A stretch of 64,000 nucleotides of DNA, taken from NCBI GenBank assembly GCA_030690415.1, contig JAUYGZ010000001.1, forward strand, positions 21,254-85,253, written 5' to 3'. Below, in pieces: positions 8,846 to 17,401 of this stretch. The position numbers were made by a program, and so were the translations under genes. The DNA comes from a bacterium (GTDB lineage: Bacteria; Patescibacteriota; Gracilibacteria; JAUYGZ01). The notes below the pieces were generated by a model. The model saw only the letters and a list, made by a program, of their open reading frames with translations. It did no database searches and was not told where the DNA came from. Position 1 is the first letter of the stretch, and the number at the start of each line of letters is the position of its first letter.

Positions 8846-10182
8846 TGTTCTTTATGCGCAGGATTCAGCTTCAGCTCAAAAAATCGGTAGATGATAGCTA
8901 TGATATTGTTGTCGAGAAAGGAATTCTCAGAAGATTGGGGTCTGATCTGCGCATGAAGCGTTATGCGGAGAGCTATGTGGTGATTACTGATTCTAAGGTT
9001 GGTCGTCTTTATGCTTCGAAGCTGGTGGATCAGTTGAAACGGGAGAAATTGTTTTTGGGAAAAATTGTGGTTCCTGCAGGGGAGTCGAGCAAGTCACTGG
9101 AACAACTCAAGGATGTTTTGGATCAGATGGTGAAGATGGGGGCGAATCGGGAGACGGGGGTGATAGCGTTAGGAGGTGGTGTGGTAGGGGACTTAGGAGG
9201 CTTTGCTGCAGCGAGTTTTATGCGAGGGGTTCCGTATATTCAGATTCCAACCACTCTTTTGGCTATGGTGGACAGCTCTGTAGGGGGAAAGGTGGGGGTT
9301 GATCTGCCTTCGGGAAAGAACCTGGTAGGGGCCTTTTGGCAGCCGAAGAAGGTATATATCGATCCTGAGTTGCTTTCTACCTTATCTCAAAAGCAGTGGA
9401 AGGCAGGACTTGGAGAAGCGGTGAAGTATGGGGCGATTAAGGATCGTTCTTTGTGGGAGTATTTTGAGCAGCATGTGAAGGTGTGGAATAAAGATCCCAA
9501 GAGTTTTTTGCCGGGTGATTACATGGTTATCGAGGAAATGATTGAGCGCTGCGTTCAGATTAAGGCTGATGTGGTGATGAAGGATGAGAGGGAGGGGAAT
9601 TTGCGCCAGATCTTAAATTATGGTCACACTTTTGGGCATGTAATCGAACTGATGAGTGATTTTAAGGTGCTTCATGGTGAGGTGGTGGCGAGTGGGATGA
9701 GGATCGCGGCTGAGCTGGCGAATCGGCTTCGCTTTCTTTCCGACGCGGAGCTGAAGAAGCATAATGATTTGCTTGATGTGCTGAATATTGGGAAGGCTAA
9801 GACACAAGGGCTGATCAAAGAATTTGTTCAGCATATGAGAAAGGATAAGAAGGCGAAAGGGACTTTAAGAGTGGTTCTTGTTGATCGAATCGGACGATGC
9901 CACCAAGAGTTGGGGAATTATGGAATGAGGGTTGATGAAAAGTTGATTGCAGAGGTGTTGAAGGAGGGGAAGTGGGTCAATGATCTTACGAGTGATGGAG
10001 CTAGAGTAAGAATGAAGGATTCTTCTTTGACTTCGTCTCCGGTATCGTCGATATCTTGGGGGAACACGTATCAGTCCCCATCGGAGTCTTCCCCTGATGT
10101 TGAGACAGATCTTCAACGAAGACTTCGAGAGATGAGGGAAAGAGCAGAGGAAAGGAGAAGAATGGGAGGATCAGGTGGTTAG
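8845..10182 (+). CDS. aroB: 3-dehydroquinate synthase with C-terminal extension
   Basis: AroB converts DAHP to 3-dehydroquinate, the second step of the shikimate pathway, using NAD and a divalent metal. Visible signatures are GGGVVGDLGGFAAA (about 110-123, NAD-binding), the IPTTLLAMVDSSVGGK block, the GKNLVGAFWQP block, and NYGHTFGHVIE (about 258-268) with metal-binding histidines. The ATG at 8845 shares its A with the upstream stop codon, suggesting coupled translation; a TTG one codon earlier is less likely. The core ends near residue 390. A further 50 or so residues rich in Ser, Arg and Glu form a tail not typical of AroB. aroA lies elsewhere in this window, at 53546-54820. Confidence 0.93.
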   Translation: MFFMRRIQLQLKKSVDDSYDIVVEKGILRRLGSDLRMKRYAESYVVITDSKVGRLYASKLVDQLKREKLFLGKIVVPAGESSKSLEQLKDVLDQMVKMGANRETGVIALGGGVVGDLGGFAAASFMRGVPYIQIPTTLLAMVDSSVGGKVGVDLPSGKNLVGAFWQPKKVYIDPELLSTLSQKQWKAGLGEAVKYGAIKDRSLWEYFEQHVKVWNKDPKSFLPGDYMVIEEMIERCVQIKADVVMKDEREGNLRQILNYGHTFGHVIELMSDFKVLHGEVVASGMRIAAELANRLRFLSDAELKKHNDLLDVLNIGKAKTQGLIKEFVQHMRKDKKAKGTLRVVLVDRIGRCHQELGNYGMRVDEKLIAEVLKEGKWVNDLTSDGARVRMKDSSLTSSPVSSISWGNTYQSPSESSPDVETDLQRRLREMRERAEERRRMGGSGG

Positions 10183-10280
10183 GAGTTAGGAGTTAGGAGT
10201 TAGGAGTTAGGAGTTAGGAGTTGGGTACAGACGCATAGCTATGCGTCTGTACGGGGGTTGAGAGTTAAGAATTGAGAGTT
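10182..10280. repeat. Heptanucleotide repeats around a perfect 28-bp palindrome
   Basis: Six tandem copies of GTTAGGA-type heptamers (10182-10222) are followed by a palindrome with arms GTACAGACGCATAG and CTATGCGTCTGTAC (10225-10252). Further GAGAGTTAAGAATT heptamers run up to the next start codon. This fills the whole space between aroB and the UPF0489 gene. Confidence 0.9.
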
Positions 10281-11039
10281 ATGATCAAGAAATTATCATT
10301 TTTACAGCCCGGTGTAGGGAATAATGCTTTTTCTTTTTCGAGAAAACCGGATCGGAAACCCCTTCAGATCACTCCTTTGCGTCAGGGGAGTCTTGATGAG
10401 CTTCGGGTAGGCAAGCACATTGCTTTTCAGGATTTCAACGGAGATGAATGGGTGGAGTGTGTTGGTTTGGAGTCAGCGATTCTCTGCCTGGATTTTCCGA
10501 TTCCGATTTACGTTTTTGATAATCATAATTATGTGTTTTATGCATGGGCTGAGGCGAGGAAGAATGCAAAATGTAAAATGAAAAATGAGAAAGGGGCAGA
10601 CTATTGGAGTTGGTCTGATCGTATGACTTTGATTCATATGGATGAGCATTTCGACGCGGCCGTGCCGTTGAATGTTCAGGTTGATCTCAATGACTTGAAT
10701 GATGTCTGGCGGTATACGAATGAGGTGTTGCAGATTGCGACCTATATTAAGCCGGCGTTGGAGTTAGGGATATTTTCTGGGTGTTTAAACTTTGTGGAGA
10801 GCCGGCATTTTGAGCATCTTGCACCGGTAAGTGGTGATGTCGTGATGAACATTGATTTGGATGTTTTTTGTGATGAGATGAATCATATTTCCTGGAAGCA
10901 AAAAATCGATGTTCTGCGGTATTATTTACCCCAGATGAAACTCATGACAGTCGCGACTTCTCCTTTTTTTATTGATCAGGAGAATGCTATCCTGATTCTT
11001 CACCGATTGATTCTTGAGCTATTTGGCGATGTGCTATAA
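10281..11039 (+). CDS. UPF0489-family protein
   Basis: This 252-residue protein matches the UPF0489 pattern: PIPIYVFDNHNYVFYAW near residue 75, MTLIHMDEHFD at about 115-125 and MNIDLDVFCDE near 190. The Asp/His sets recall metal sites in the arginase-like fold, but the function of the family is unknown. The ATG at 10281 was chosen; an in-frame TTG at 10272 lies within the repeat. Residues about 95-104 (NAKCKMKNEK) are encoded by an AAAATG-type heptanucleotide repeat inserted between two conserved parts. Confidence 0.75.
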   Translation: MIKKLSFLQPGVGNNAFSFSRKPDRKPLQITPLRQGSLDELRVGKHIAFQDFNGDEWVECVGLESAILCLDFPIPIYVFDNHNYVFYAWAEARKNAKCKMKNEKGADYWSWSDRMTLIHMDEHFDAAVPLNVQVDLNDLNDVWRYTNEVLQIATYIKPALELGIFSGCLNFVESRHFEHLAPVSGDVVMNIDLDVFCDEMNHISWKQKIDVLRYYLPQMKLMTVATSPFFIDQENAILILHRLILELFGDVL

Positions 11040-11040
11040 T
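11032..11040 (+). promoter_or_regulatory. Extended -10 promoter of the RMD1-family gene
   Basis: TGCTATAAT is an extended -10 (TGn plus TATAAT at 11035-11040). It overlaps the stop codon of the preceding gene and lies about 20 bases before the ATG at 11061. No clear -35 box is present, which extended -10 promoters tolerate. Confidence 0.55.
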
Positions 11041-11060
11041 GAGGCTGATTTACTCCCCAT

Positions 11061-11828
11061 ATGAAGGTCGTCGTTGCCAATATCGCCAAGAGTATTCAGA
11101 TTAAAGAACTGCTGAATCGCACTGCCAAACAGATGGTTCATCGTGAGCCTTTGGTGTTTCAGCTGGGTCAGAAATCCTTTGCTGCTCTTCTCAAGTATGG
11201 CGTGGCAGTGTATTGGAATGTGTCTGAAAAACAGAAGTTAGCCTTTGATGAACGTATTGCACCATTTTTAGTCGACTCGTATCAGGCTGTGGAAGTGGAT
11301 GAACCGGAAATTGTTCTTCGGGAAAAGAAGCAAGGAGTCTATGAGGGTAAAATTTGTCTCAAAGCGGTTGATGTTGAGACTGCTGCTTTGGTGTCTCTTG
11401 TCTTGGGAAGGGCTTTGGCACTTGAAGGTTTTGAACGTGATGTTGAAAAGACCTTGCTTCATTTTGACGTGGTGATGCAGAGCTTTGCGTTTCGTGGAAA
11501 AACTTCTCTTTCTACTCGTGATCTTTTGAAGCAAGTCGGTTTCGCGATGCATACTCAGCATGCTCTAGTCTCACAGATTTCACTTCTTGATCGTCCTGAT
11601 ATCGTTTGGGATGAGCCAGAACTTGCGAGGCTGTATGATTCTCTTGCTCTTGAGTACGAGCTGGAGGATCGATATGATATCCTGACTGAAAAGCTCAAGC
11701 TGATGTATCAGAATGTCGAGTTTATCCTGGATTATCTGGATACCAGAAAAGGACACATGCTGGAGTGGGCCATCATTCTTTTGATTGTTTTTGAGATAGG
11801 TTTGTTTCTGTATGAGCTTTTCGGTTAG
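11061..11828 (+). CDS. RMD1/DUF155-family membrane protein
   Basis: This 255-residue protein has the RMD1 (DUF155) layout: an N-terminal domain with LVFQLGQKSFAALLKYGVAVYW, a helical centre with RDLLKQVGFAMHTQHALVSQ and the block LYDSLALEYELEDRYDILTEKL, and one C-terminal transmembrane helix (about 232-252). In yeast and mitochondria the relatives are membrane-anchored organisers; the bacterial role is unknown. The end overlaps the convergent pth gene by four bases. Confidence 0.8.
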   Translation: MKVVVANIAKSIQIKELLNRTAKQMVHREPLVFQLGQKSFAALLKYGVAVYWNVSEKQKLAFDERIAPFLVDSYQAVEVDEPEIVLREKKQGVYEGKICLKAVDVETAALVSLVLGRALALEGFERDVEKTLLHFDVVMQSFAFRGKTSLSTRDLLKQVGFAMHTQHALVSQISLLDRPDIVWDEPELARLYDSLALEYELEDRYDILTEKLKLMYQNVEFILDYLDTRKGHMLEWAIILLIVFEIGLFLYELFG

Positions 11829-12376
11829 TCATTCTCAAGCCATTTCATGATGAGGCTTATGGTTTTTTCGATGAGTTTTGGGATTTGATCTTCCTCATTT
11901 TGAGTGAATCCTGAGAGCACAAAGGTATCTGTTGCAATTTTTTGGTCTTCGTGTCCGATCCCGAATTTGAGGCGTTGGAACTGTTCAGTACCCAGGCTTT
12001 CGATGATGGATTTGAGCCCGTTGTGTCCTCCTGAAGTACCTTCAGATCGTTCTCTGATTTTACCAAAGAGCATGTCTTTGTCATCGCCGCAAATGAGGAT
12101 ATCTTTTGCCGGATCGAGCTTGTAAAAGTTGACCAGGCTAGCGACGGATTCACCGGAGAGGTTCATGAAAGTTTTGGGCTTGACGAGGATGAGTCTGTAG
12201 TTCGCAGTATGCAGTTGGAAGTTGGTTTCAAGGATTTGTGCCTGGTGTTTTTCAGAAGCTTTCCACTCGGAGGGTCCAAGTTTTTCCGCTAAGGAATCGA
12301 CGATGCGAAAACCTATGTTATGTCGGGTATTCTCGTATTGTTTGCCGGGATTGCCGAGGCCGATGATGAGCTTCAT
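11825..12376 (-). CDS. pth: Peptidyl-tRNA hydrolase
   Basis: Pth frees stalled peptides from tRNA. The 183-residue length is typical. The start MKLIIGLGNPGKQYENTRHN holds the conserved Asn10 and the catalytic His20 (NTRHNIGF). Further family blocks are KPKTFMNLSGESV, ICGDDKDM and the GGHNGLKSI region that contacts the tRNA. It is followed downstream only by the convergent RMD1 gene and preceded by a repeat region. Confidence 0.95.
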   Translation of the reverse strand: MKLIIGLGNPGKQYENTRHNIGFRIVDSLAEKLGPSEWKASEKHQAQILETNFQLHTANYRLILVKPKTFMNLSGESVASLVNFYKLDPAKDILICGDDKDMLFGKIRERSEGTSGGHNGLKSIIESLGTEQFQRLKFGIGHEDQKIATDTFVLSGFTQNEEDQIPKLIEKTISLIMKWLEND

Positions 12377-12519
12377 GGAGAAGGACGATAAGGATGATAA
12401 GGACTATAGGGACGATGAGGACAATAAGGACTATAGGGACGATGAGGAAAGTAATATGAGATAAGATCTCAACAAGAATGCAGTATGTTTCTTTATAGTC
12501 TTTATCATCGTTTTTATCG
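12373..12519. repeat. Nine-base GATAAGGAC-type repeats in mirrored halves
   Basis: From 12375 to 12450 the plus strand repeats variants of GATAAGGAC, ACTATAGGG and GATGAGGAC. From 12485 to 12519 the complementary form appears (TCTTTATCATCG type). The two halves can pair, so the space between pth and the TPR gene could fold as a long imperfect hairpin. The same repeat occurs at 29763-29850, 41941-42000 and inside the 6200 gene. Confidence 0.8.
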
Positions 12520-13707
12520 TTATCCTCCTTCTTCCAAAGATTGTGCTTTCTGGAGTTCATTCTCCGCCTTCTCCAATTCTCCTCGTTTGCTGTATACCCA
12601 GCTCAGGAGATGAAAGCTATTCGGGTCATCACGGTACTGTCTGGTGAGGTGTTCCGCATAGAGCAAGGCTTTGTCGAGCTGGTTCAGGTGCTCGGTATAG
12701 AGCCACACGAGGCCTGAGAGCCCTTTTTTTTGGTCAGTTTTGAGTTCCAGGAGGCGTTCGTAATAGTATGCCGCGAGGGGATAATCTTCCAAATCTATCG
12801 AGTTTTCTGCCAGTGTGGAGCTAATGATACTGTCGTATTCTCGTGTGTTTTGCTGGGCGTAGAGTAAATACTGATTGCTCAGTTCCGGTTTGTTTAGCTC
12901 ATGGTAGGTCAGTCCCAGGAGGTATTGGATATGAGGGTTGCCGGGGTCGAGTTCATAGGCTCTCAATAATGAGAGTTCAGCTTCTTCCGGGTGATTAAGG
13001 CTGAATTCATTGTAGCCTTTGATGATCCATGCGTCTCGGTAGAGCTCATTTCTCTCCACGGCTTTTTTGGCCAGGTATAGTGAAATTTCAGGTTCGCCAA
13101 GTTCTCCTATTTTTTGCGCGAAGAGTGTCCAGAGATAGCTTTCGTCCGCGTCTCGATAGGTATCGTAGGTGTGATAGATATTGAGAAAGGCGAGAGCCGT
13201 TATTTTTACTTGTGCATCGGGATGGCTGTCGACCAGGGAGTGGAGATATGAGAGAGTTTTGTTTCTGTTGTCTTGAGCGATCAGTACAGCTGCTTTTAGG
13301 ATTGGGAGCTCGTTCGGGTCGACGCGATCAAGGAGCTTTTGCGCCTGTTCGAAGTTGAGACTTCGAGACAGAATTTTTGCTCGGTAGAGTTCAATGATTT
13401 TTGAGTTGTCGGGGGAATTCTCTGATTGCTCGATAAGCTCGCTGCCTTTATTGAGATCATGTTCTTCGTCGACGGTTTGCTCCAGAAGACTCAAGAGTGT
13501 TTGGGTCTGAGAAGAAACTGTTTGCCGTGGTATCACGTCTGTTGGTATATCCCGATGTGTTTGATTGGTCGCGGCCAGGATGGAAGCATCGAGGGATTGA
13601 TGCGTGATACCGACATTTGTTTCAATGGGAGCCCGAGACGGTGGAATACTCCCAAAAGCGGTGATAAGGATGAGTGCCGCAATTAGGATGGCAAGTAAGG
13701 TTTTCAT
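12520..13707 (-). CDS. Exported TPR-repeat protein
   Basis: This 395-residue protein has an N-terminal signal or anchor (MKTLLAILIAALILITAFGS), an unstructured spacer to about 70, and a long series of tetratricopeptide repeats. A clear one is EAELSLLRAYELDPGNPHIQYLLGL, and another ends the protein (LLSWVYSKRGELEKAENEL). TPR proteins hold protein complexes together, and this one would act outside or at the membrane. It is divergent from the FtsB-like gene (79 bases apart), so envelope work is plausible but not shown. Confidence 0.8.
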   Translation of the reverse strand: MKTLLAILIAALILITAFGSIPPSRAPIETNVGITHQSLDASILAATNQTHRDIPTDVIPRQTVSSQTQTLLSLLEQTVDEEHDLNKGSELIEQSENSPDNSKIIELYRAKILSRSLNFEQAQKLLDRVDPNELPILKAAVLIAQDNRNKTLSYLHSLVDSHPDAQVKITALAFLNIYHTYDTYRDADESYLWTLFAQKIGELGEPEISLYLAKKAVERNELYRDAWIIKGYNEFSLNHPEEAELSLLRAYELDPGNPHIQYLLGLTYHELNKPELSNQYLLYAQQNTREYDSIISSTLAENSIDLEDYPLAAYYYERLLELKTDQKKGLSGLVWLYTEHLNQLDKALLYAEHLTRQYRDDPNSFHLLSWVYSKRGELEKAENELQKAQSLEEGG

Positions 13708-13785
13708 GGCGTGGGAACTTGAGTCAGATGTATCTTCAGTGTATCATCTTTCACCTCTGATGGATCATTTCTTGTTTGCTTCTCC

Positions 13786-14187
13786 ATGGCATTGATGCCT
13801 TCTCAGAACACCCGGTTTCTGCATAAAAGCTTTCGTTTAAAAGTTGTTATTTCCGTTTTACTTATCGTATTTGCGTGGTTATTGGTGGAGTATACCAGTT
13901 TGATGTACAAGAGTTATCAGATTGACCTTAAGAAACAGTGGTTTATCGAAGAAAATGTTCGTCTGGCACAATCGAATAGTGATTTGGAAAAGCAGTATGA
14001 GTACTATAAGACTGATTATTTTTTTCGGAAAGAGGCCAAGCGAAAGTTGAACAAAAAAGAGCCGGGTGAGAAGGTGCTTATACTTTCAGGGGGTGATGAA
14101 AAGGTTCGATCAGGTAATGACTGGGAGATTCAGGAAAACCTCATTACCCGGTGGTGGGAGTATCTTTTTGGGCATTCTTCAAAATGA
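13786..14187 (+). CDS. FtsB/DivIC-like septum protein
   Basis: This 133-residue bitopic protein has a basic N-terminus, one membrane helix (about 19-41), a coiled coil (about 45-75) and then the KEAKRKLNKKEPGEKVLIL block, which matches the DivIC/FtsB family. These proteins bridge FtsQ/FtsL and the FtsW-FtsI septal synthase. ftsW itself is at 40744-41913. The 3' end overlaps the convergent SLH gene by nine bases. Confidence 0.8.
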   Translation: MALMPSQNTRFLHKSFRLKVVISVLLIVFAWLLVEYTSLMYKSYQIDLKKQWFIEENVRLAQSNSDLEKQYEYYKTDYFFRKEAKRKLNKKEPGEKVLILSGGDEKVRSGNDWEIQENLITRWWEYLFGHSSK

Positions 14188-17100
14188 CTTCCGATTTGTC
14201 TGAGGTTTGAATATTTTTGTTGTTTTCGGAGTTGGGGTTGAGACGAGATCCTGAGTGTTTAACTGTAGAATCATACTCATGATTTTTGCTGTTTCTGCTC
14301 TTGTGATGAGGTTTTGTGGTTTGAAGTTACCATCGGGATACCCCTTGATGATCTCCTTGTCTTTTCCAAATGACACGTACTTGATGTACCACTGATCTTT
14401 TGGTGTGTCCGGAAATTCTACACTACTTCCCTCAGAGACCGGAAACCCCGCTGTTTCGATGAGGATCTTGAGAGCCTCTGCACGGTTTACAAAATCATTG
14501 GGGCGGAAGTTTTCTCCGTCTCCTTTGACAATTTCGTGTTCTTTTGCAGCGACGAGGTAGGGGGTAAACCACTCATCCGTGCTGACATCCGCAAAGGGTA
14601 TTTCGTCTATTGACTTGGGAAGCTGAACCTGAAAGGCATTTAACGCTATCTTGGTGAGCTCTGCTCTGGTGATGGGCTCATCCGGAGCAAAAGTGCTGAG
14701 AGTTTTTCCACTGATGATCTGTTTTTGATAGAGTTCTTTGATGTAGTCTTTCGCCCAGTGTCCTTGCGCATCCTCGAAGGGAAGGTCAGGATCAATGACT
14801 GACGCAGGATGTGATGTCGCGCTTTCCACCTGGATAGCGAAGGAGCTGAGTTTGTCTGAGTTGATCACCACGTTATTTTGGGAAACATGGATGTCTTCAT
14901 CACTCATCAGCTCCCAGATTTCTTTGTCCTCTGATCGGTAGACGCGCACCTTGTCCTGCTCACTCACGCTCATGGGTACTTGTAGACTGATCGCTTCGGT
15001 GAAGTACAGTGCGGTAATATCTGATCCTGCTGAAATGATCGTTCTGATGCTTTCTTGCATCAGTTTTTCTGAACTGCCGAGGATAATGGCTCCTGATCTA
15101 CGAATAATGTTTCTGGAGACGATTTCGGGAGGATGAATGACTAGGTCCCAGATCTTCTTCGCAACGACATGGGTATCCTTTGGGATAAAGAGTGCCAAGG
15201 TTGACTGGTTGTCTGTCTGGAGAAGGTATCCAATACCTTTGGTAATGACGGCATTGATGAGTTCGTCTCCATTATTCTGGAGAACCATGCCAACCAGTTC
15301 CGCGGTCACCGGACCGGTGATGGTTTTTTCCGTTTTTCGGGCTGCTATGACTTTTTCGAGTTCGGGGTTGCTGTAGTTGGGATCGTATACACTCAGGATT
15401 CCCGATGAATTTTCATTACCTTCATTTCCACTTCCACCACCACCACCGCCACCGCCACCAGCCCCTCCGTTGCCTCCGCCTGAGTTACTACTACTGATGC
15501 TGTTTGAAGAAGAGCTCTGGCTGGCGACGAGAGCGGCTTCGGCTGCAGCTCCTTCAGTGGTGTGTTTGCTGAGGGTCAGGCTCACTTCATCACTCGTATT
15601 TCCACCGAGATCCTGCGCTTTTACGGTGACGCTGATCTTATTGTCACCATCTTTGAGTATTGTGGTGTCGATCGAGAGGGTGTAACTTCCGTCTTCGCTT
15701 ATTTCGCTGCTTTGAATAATCTGGTCACCGTCGTATAGAATGACGGTGACCATGTTTCCGCTTTCAGTTGTTCCGCTGATTTGTACGTCTGTCACAGTGC
15801 TGTCATCTATGATGCTCCCGTTGGTTGGTGTACTCACTGCAGGCTGATTGGGTTTGACGGTGTCCTGACTCGCAATGCTTTTGATTTCTTCGCTACTATT
15901 TCCAACGGTGTCAATAGCGATGATTGAAATGGTGATGTGGTCTGTCCCGTCGATGAGTGTTTCCGGAAGGGCATTGTTTCCATTTAGGCTGATTTCAAAA
16001 ACTCCAGTAGCGTCGCATGTTGTGTTTCCGGAAATGCTACTGGTCCCGTCAGTGATACCTACGCTGACGGTGGAATAAGGTTCCGCACTTCCTTCCACAA
16101 TGATGGCACTTTTTTCCACCGCATTGATGATGTTGTCTCCCGCTATAGATGTAATGATAGGCTCTGTAGGATCATTCGTATCCTGACTGATTACTTTGAG
16201 GCTTTGATTGCTGATGTTTCCGGCTGAGTCTCGTGCCGTTACGATGACGGTATGAGTGTTTTCTCCGTCCTGAAGCGCCTCAGGGGTTGCACTTGTTCCG
16301 TCGAGGATGATCGAGAAGTTGCCCTCCAGGTCACCTGGTCCAGTTGATTCACCCGTGTTGCTTCCGTCTGTGATGCTGGCGTTGAGAGTGCTCCCGGGTT
16401 CTGCTGTACCGATGATCTCGATGGAACTCAGTTCGTCTGTTTGAATGATGTTATCGACAGCGATGCTGATGATGATCGGAACTTCAGGTTCCAGGGTATC
16501 CTGTGTTACTAGGGTAATGGTATTGGTACTGATATTTCCGGCTTTATCACTCGCATTGGCGGTCACCATGATCTGGTCGAGTCCGTCGATGAGTGATGCC
16601 GGATTTGCTGCCGTTCCATCTATCGTGATGAAAAAGTTCCCATCAGTTGCCGTTGTTGAGGCATTGACTTCGCTGTTGCCATCCGAGAGTAAGACATTGA
16701 CGGTGCTCTCGGTCTCTGCTGTTCCCAGGATGTGAATGCTTCTTGATTCGAGGGCATTAATAATATTGTCATCGGCTATCGAGCCAATGATTGGTTCACC
16801 TGGAGCTGTCGTGTCCAAAATGGCTGTAGTATGAGTTTCGACAGCATTGTTTCCAAAACTGTCTATCGCGCTACAGTTGATCGTGAGACTTCCATCCGTA
16901 AGTTCGACTATACTACCACTTGTCACACTTGCCGTACTGCCGTTGATTGTAGTCGTAGTTTCAGGTGCACTGCCTCCTCCATCAGAGCTTACCATACAGC
17001 TTGTTGACTGTCCGTCTTCTATTCCTGTCGTAATTATCATAATCGTAAATCCCGTTGAGCTTTCTTCAGCGTTGATGAGTCCATCGAGGTCATCGATGCT

Positions 17101-17262
17101 GCTGACAATGGTTGGTGGAGTATCGACTCCGATCAGGTCGGCACTGCTGAAGGGCTTGAATAGTTCTGGTTGGTCATGGTGAATGTTGAGTACGATTGCA
17201 ACCAGGAATGCCGAAACCAGAATGGATCCAAAGAGGCTGATTATTCGAGGGATTTTATGCAT
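14179..17262 (-). CDS. Ig-like repeat surface protein with C-terminal SLH domains
   Basis: This 1027-residue protein starts with a signal or anchor (about 5-27). Next come four to five Ig-like repeats of about 100 residues (each with an EPIITSIAGDNIINA-type start and DGT...A.DT.GN core, about 150-580), a Ser/Gly linker with a run of nine glycines, a folded segment with IKTII-like strands, and three SLH domains (about 840-1000; for example FEDAQGHWAKDYIKELY and DGNFKPQNLITRAE). SLH domains bind the cell wall, so it is probably a surface-layer or adhesion protein. It is monocistronic behind a strong promoter. Confidence 0.88.
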   Translation of the reverse strand: MHKIPRIISLFGSILVSAFLVAIVLNIHHDQPELFKPFSSADLIGVDTPPTIVSSIDDLDGLINAEESSTGFTIMIITTGIEDGQSTSCMVSSDGGGSAPETTTTINGSTASVTSGSIVELTDGSLTINCSAIDSFGNNAVETHTTAILDTTAPGEPIIGSIADDNIINALESRSIHILGTAETESTVNVLLSDGNSEVNASTTATDGNFFITIDGTAANPASLIDGLDQIMVTANASDKAGNISTNTITLVTQDTLEPEVPIIISIAVDNIIQTDELSSIEIIGTAEPGSTLNASITDGSNTGESTGPGDLEGNFSIILDGTSATPEALQDGENTHTVIVTARDSAGNISNQSLKVISQDTNDPTEPIITSIAGDNIINAVEKSAIIVEGSAEPYSTVSVGITDGTSSISGNTTCDATGVFEISLNGNNALPETLIDGTDHITISIIAIDTVGNSSEEIKSIASQDTVKPNQPAVSTPTNGSIIDDSTVTDVQISGTTESGNMVTVILYDGDQIIQSSEISEDGSYTLSIDTTILKDGDNKISVTVKAQDLGGNTSDEVSLTLSKHTTEGAAAEAALVASQSSSSNSISSSNSGGGNGGAGGGGGGGGGSGNEGNENSSGILSVYDPNYSNPELEKVIAARKTEKTITGPVTAELVGMVLQNNGDELINAVITKGIGYLLQTDNQSTLALFIPKDTHVVAKKIWDLVIHPPEIVSRNIIRRSGAIILGSSEKLMQESIRTIISAGSDITALYFTEAISLQVPMSVSEQDKVRVYRSEDKEIWELMSDEDIHVSQNNVVINSDKLSSFAIQVESATSHPASVIDPDLPFEDAQGHWAKDYIKELYQKQIISGKTLSTFAPDEPITRAELTKIALNAFQVQLPKSIDEIPFADVSTDEWFTPYLVAAKEHEIVKGDGENFRPNDFVNRAEALKILIETAGFPVSEGSSVEFPDTPKDQWYIKYVSFGKDKEIIKGYPDGNFKPQNLITRAETAKIMSMILQLNTQDLVSTPTPKTTKIFKPQTNRKSF

Positions 17263-17287
17263 TTTTTTGGTTTTGTTATTTCATTCT

Positions 17288-17316
17288 ATTATATAATAAA
17301 AATTCAGCCGCGACAA
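17288..17316 (-). promoter_or_regulatory. Promoter of the 1027-residue SLH gene
   Basis: On the minus strand TTGTCG (17316-17311) and TATAAT (17293-17288) are separated by 17 bases. The start codon is at 17262, about 20 bases beyond the expected transcription start. The leader is A-rich and lacks a clear Shine-Dalgarno sequence. Confidence 0.7.
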
Positions 17317-17401
17317 GGGTTTATGGGGTCTTTGAGGTTTTCACAACACGTTTTTGAGAATGATTTCTGTGGAAATTTGTTTTTGTAGTGGTATGAGGAG
17401 T

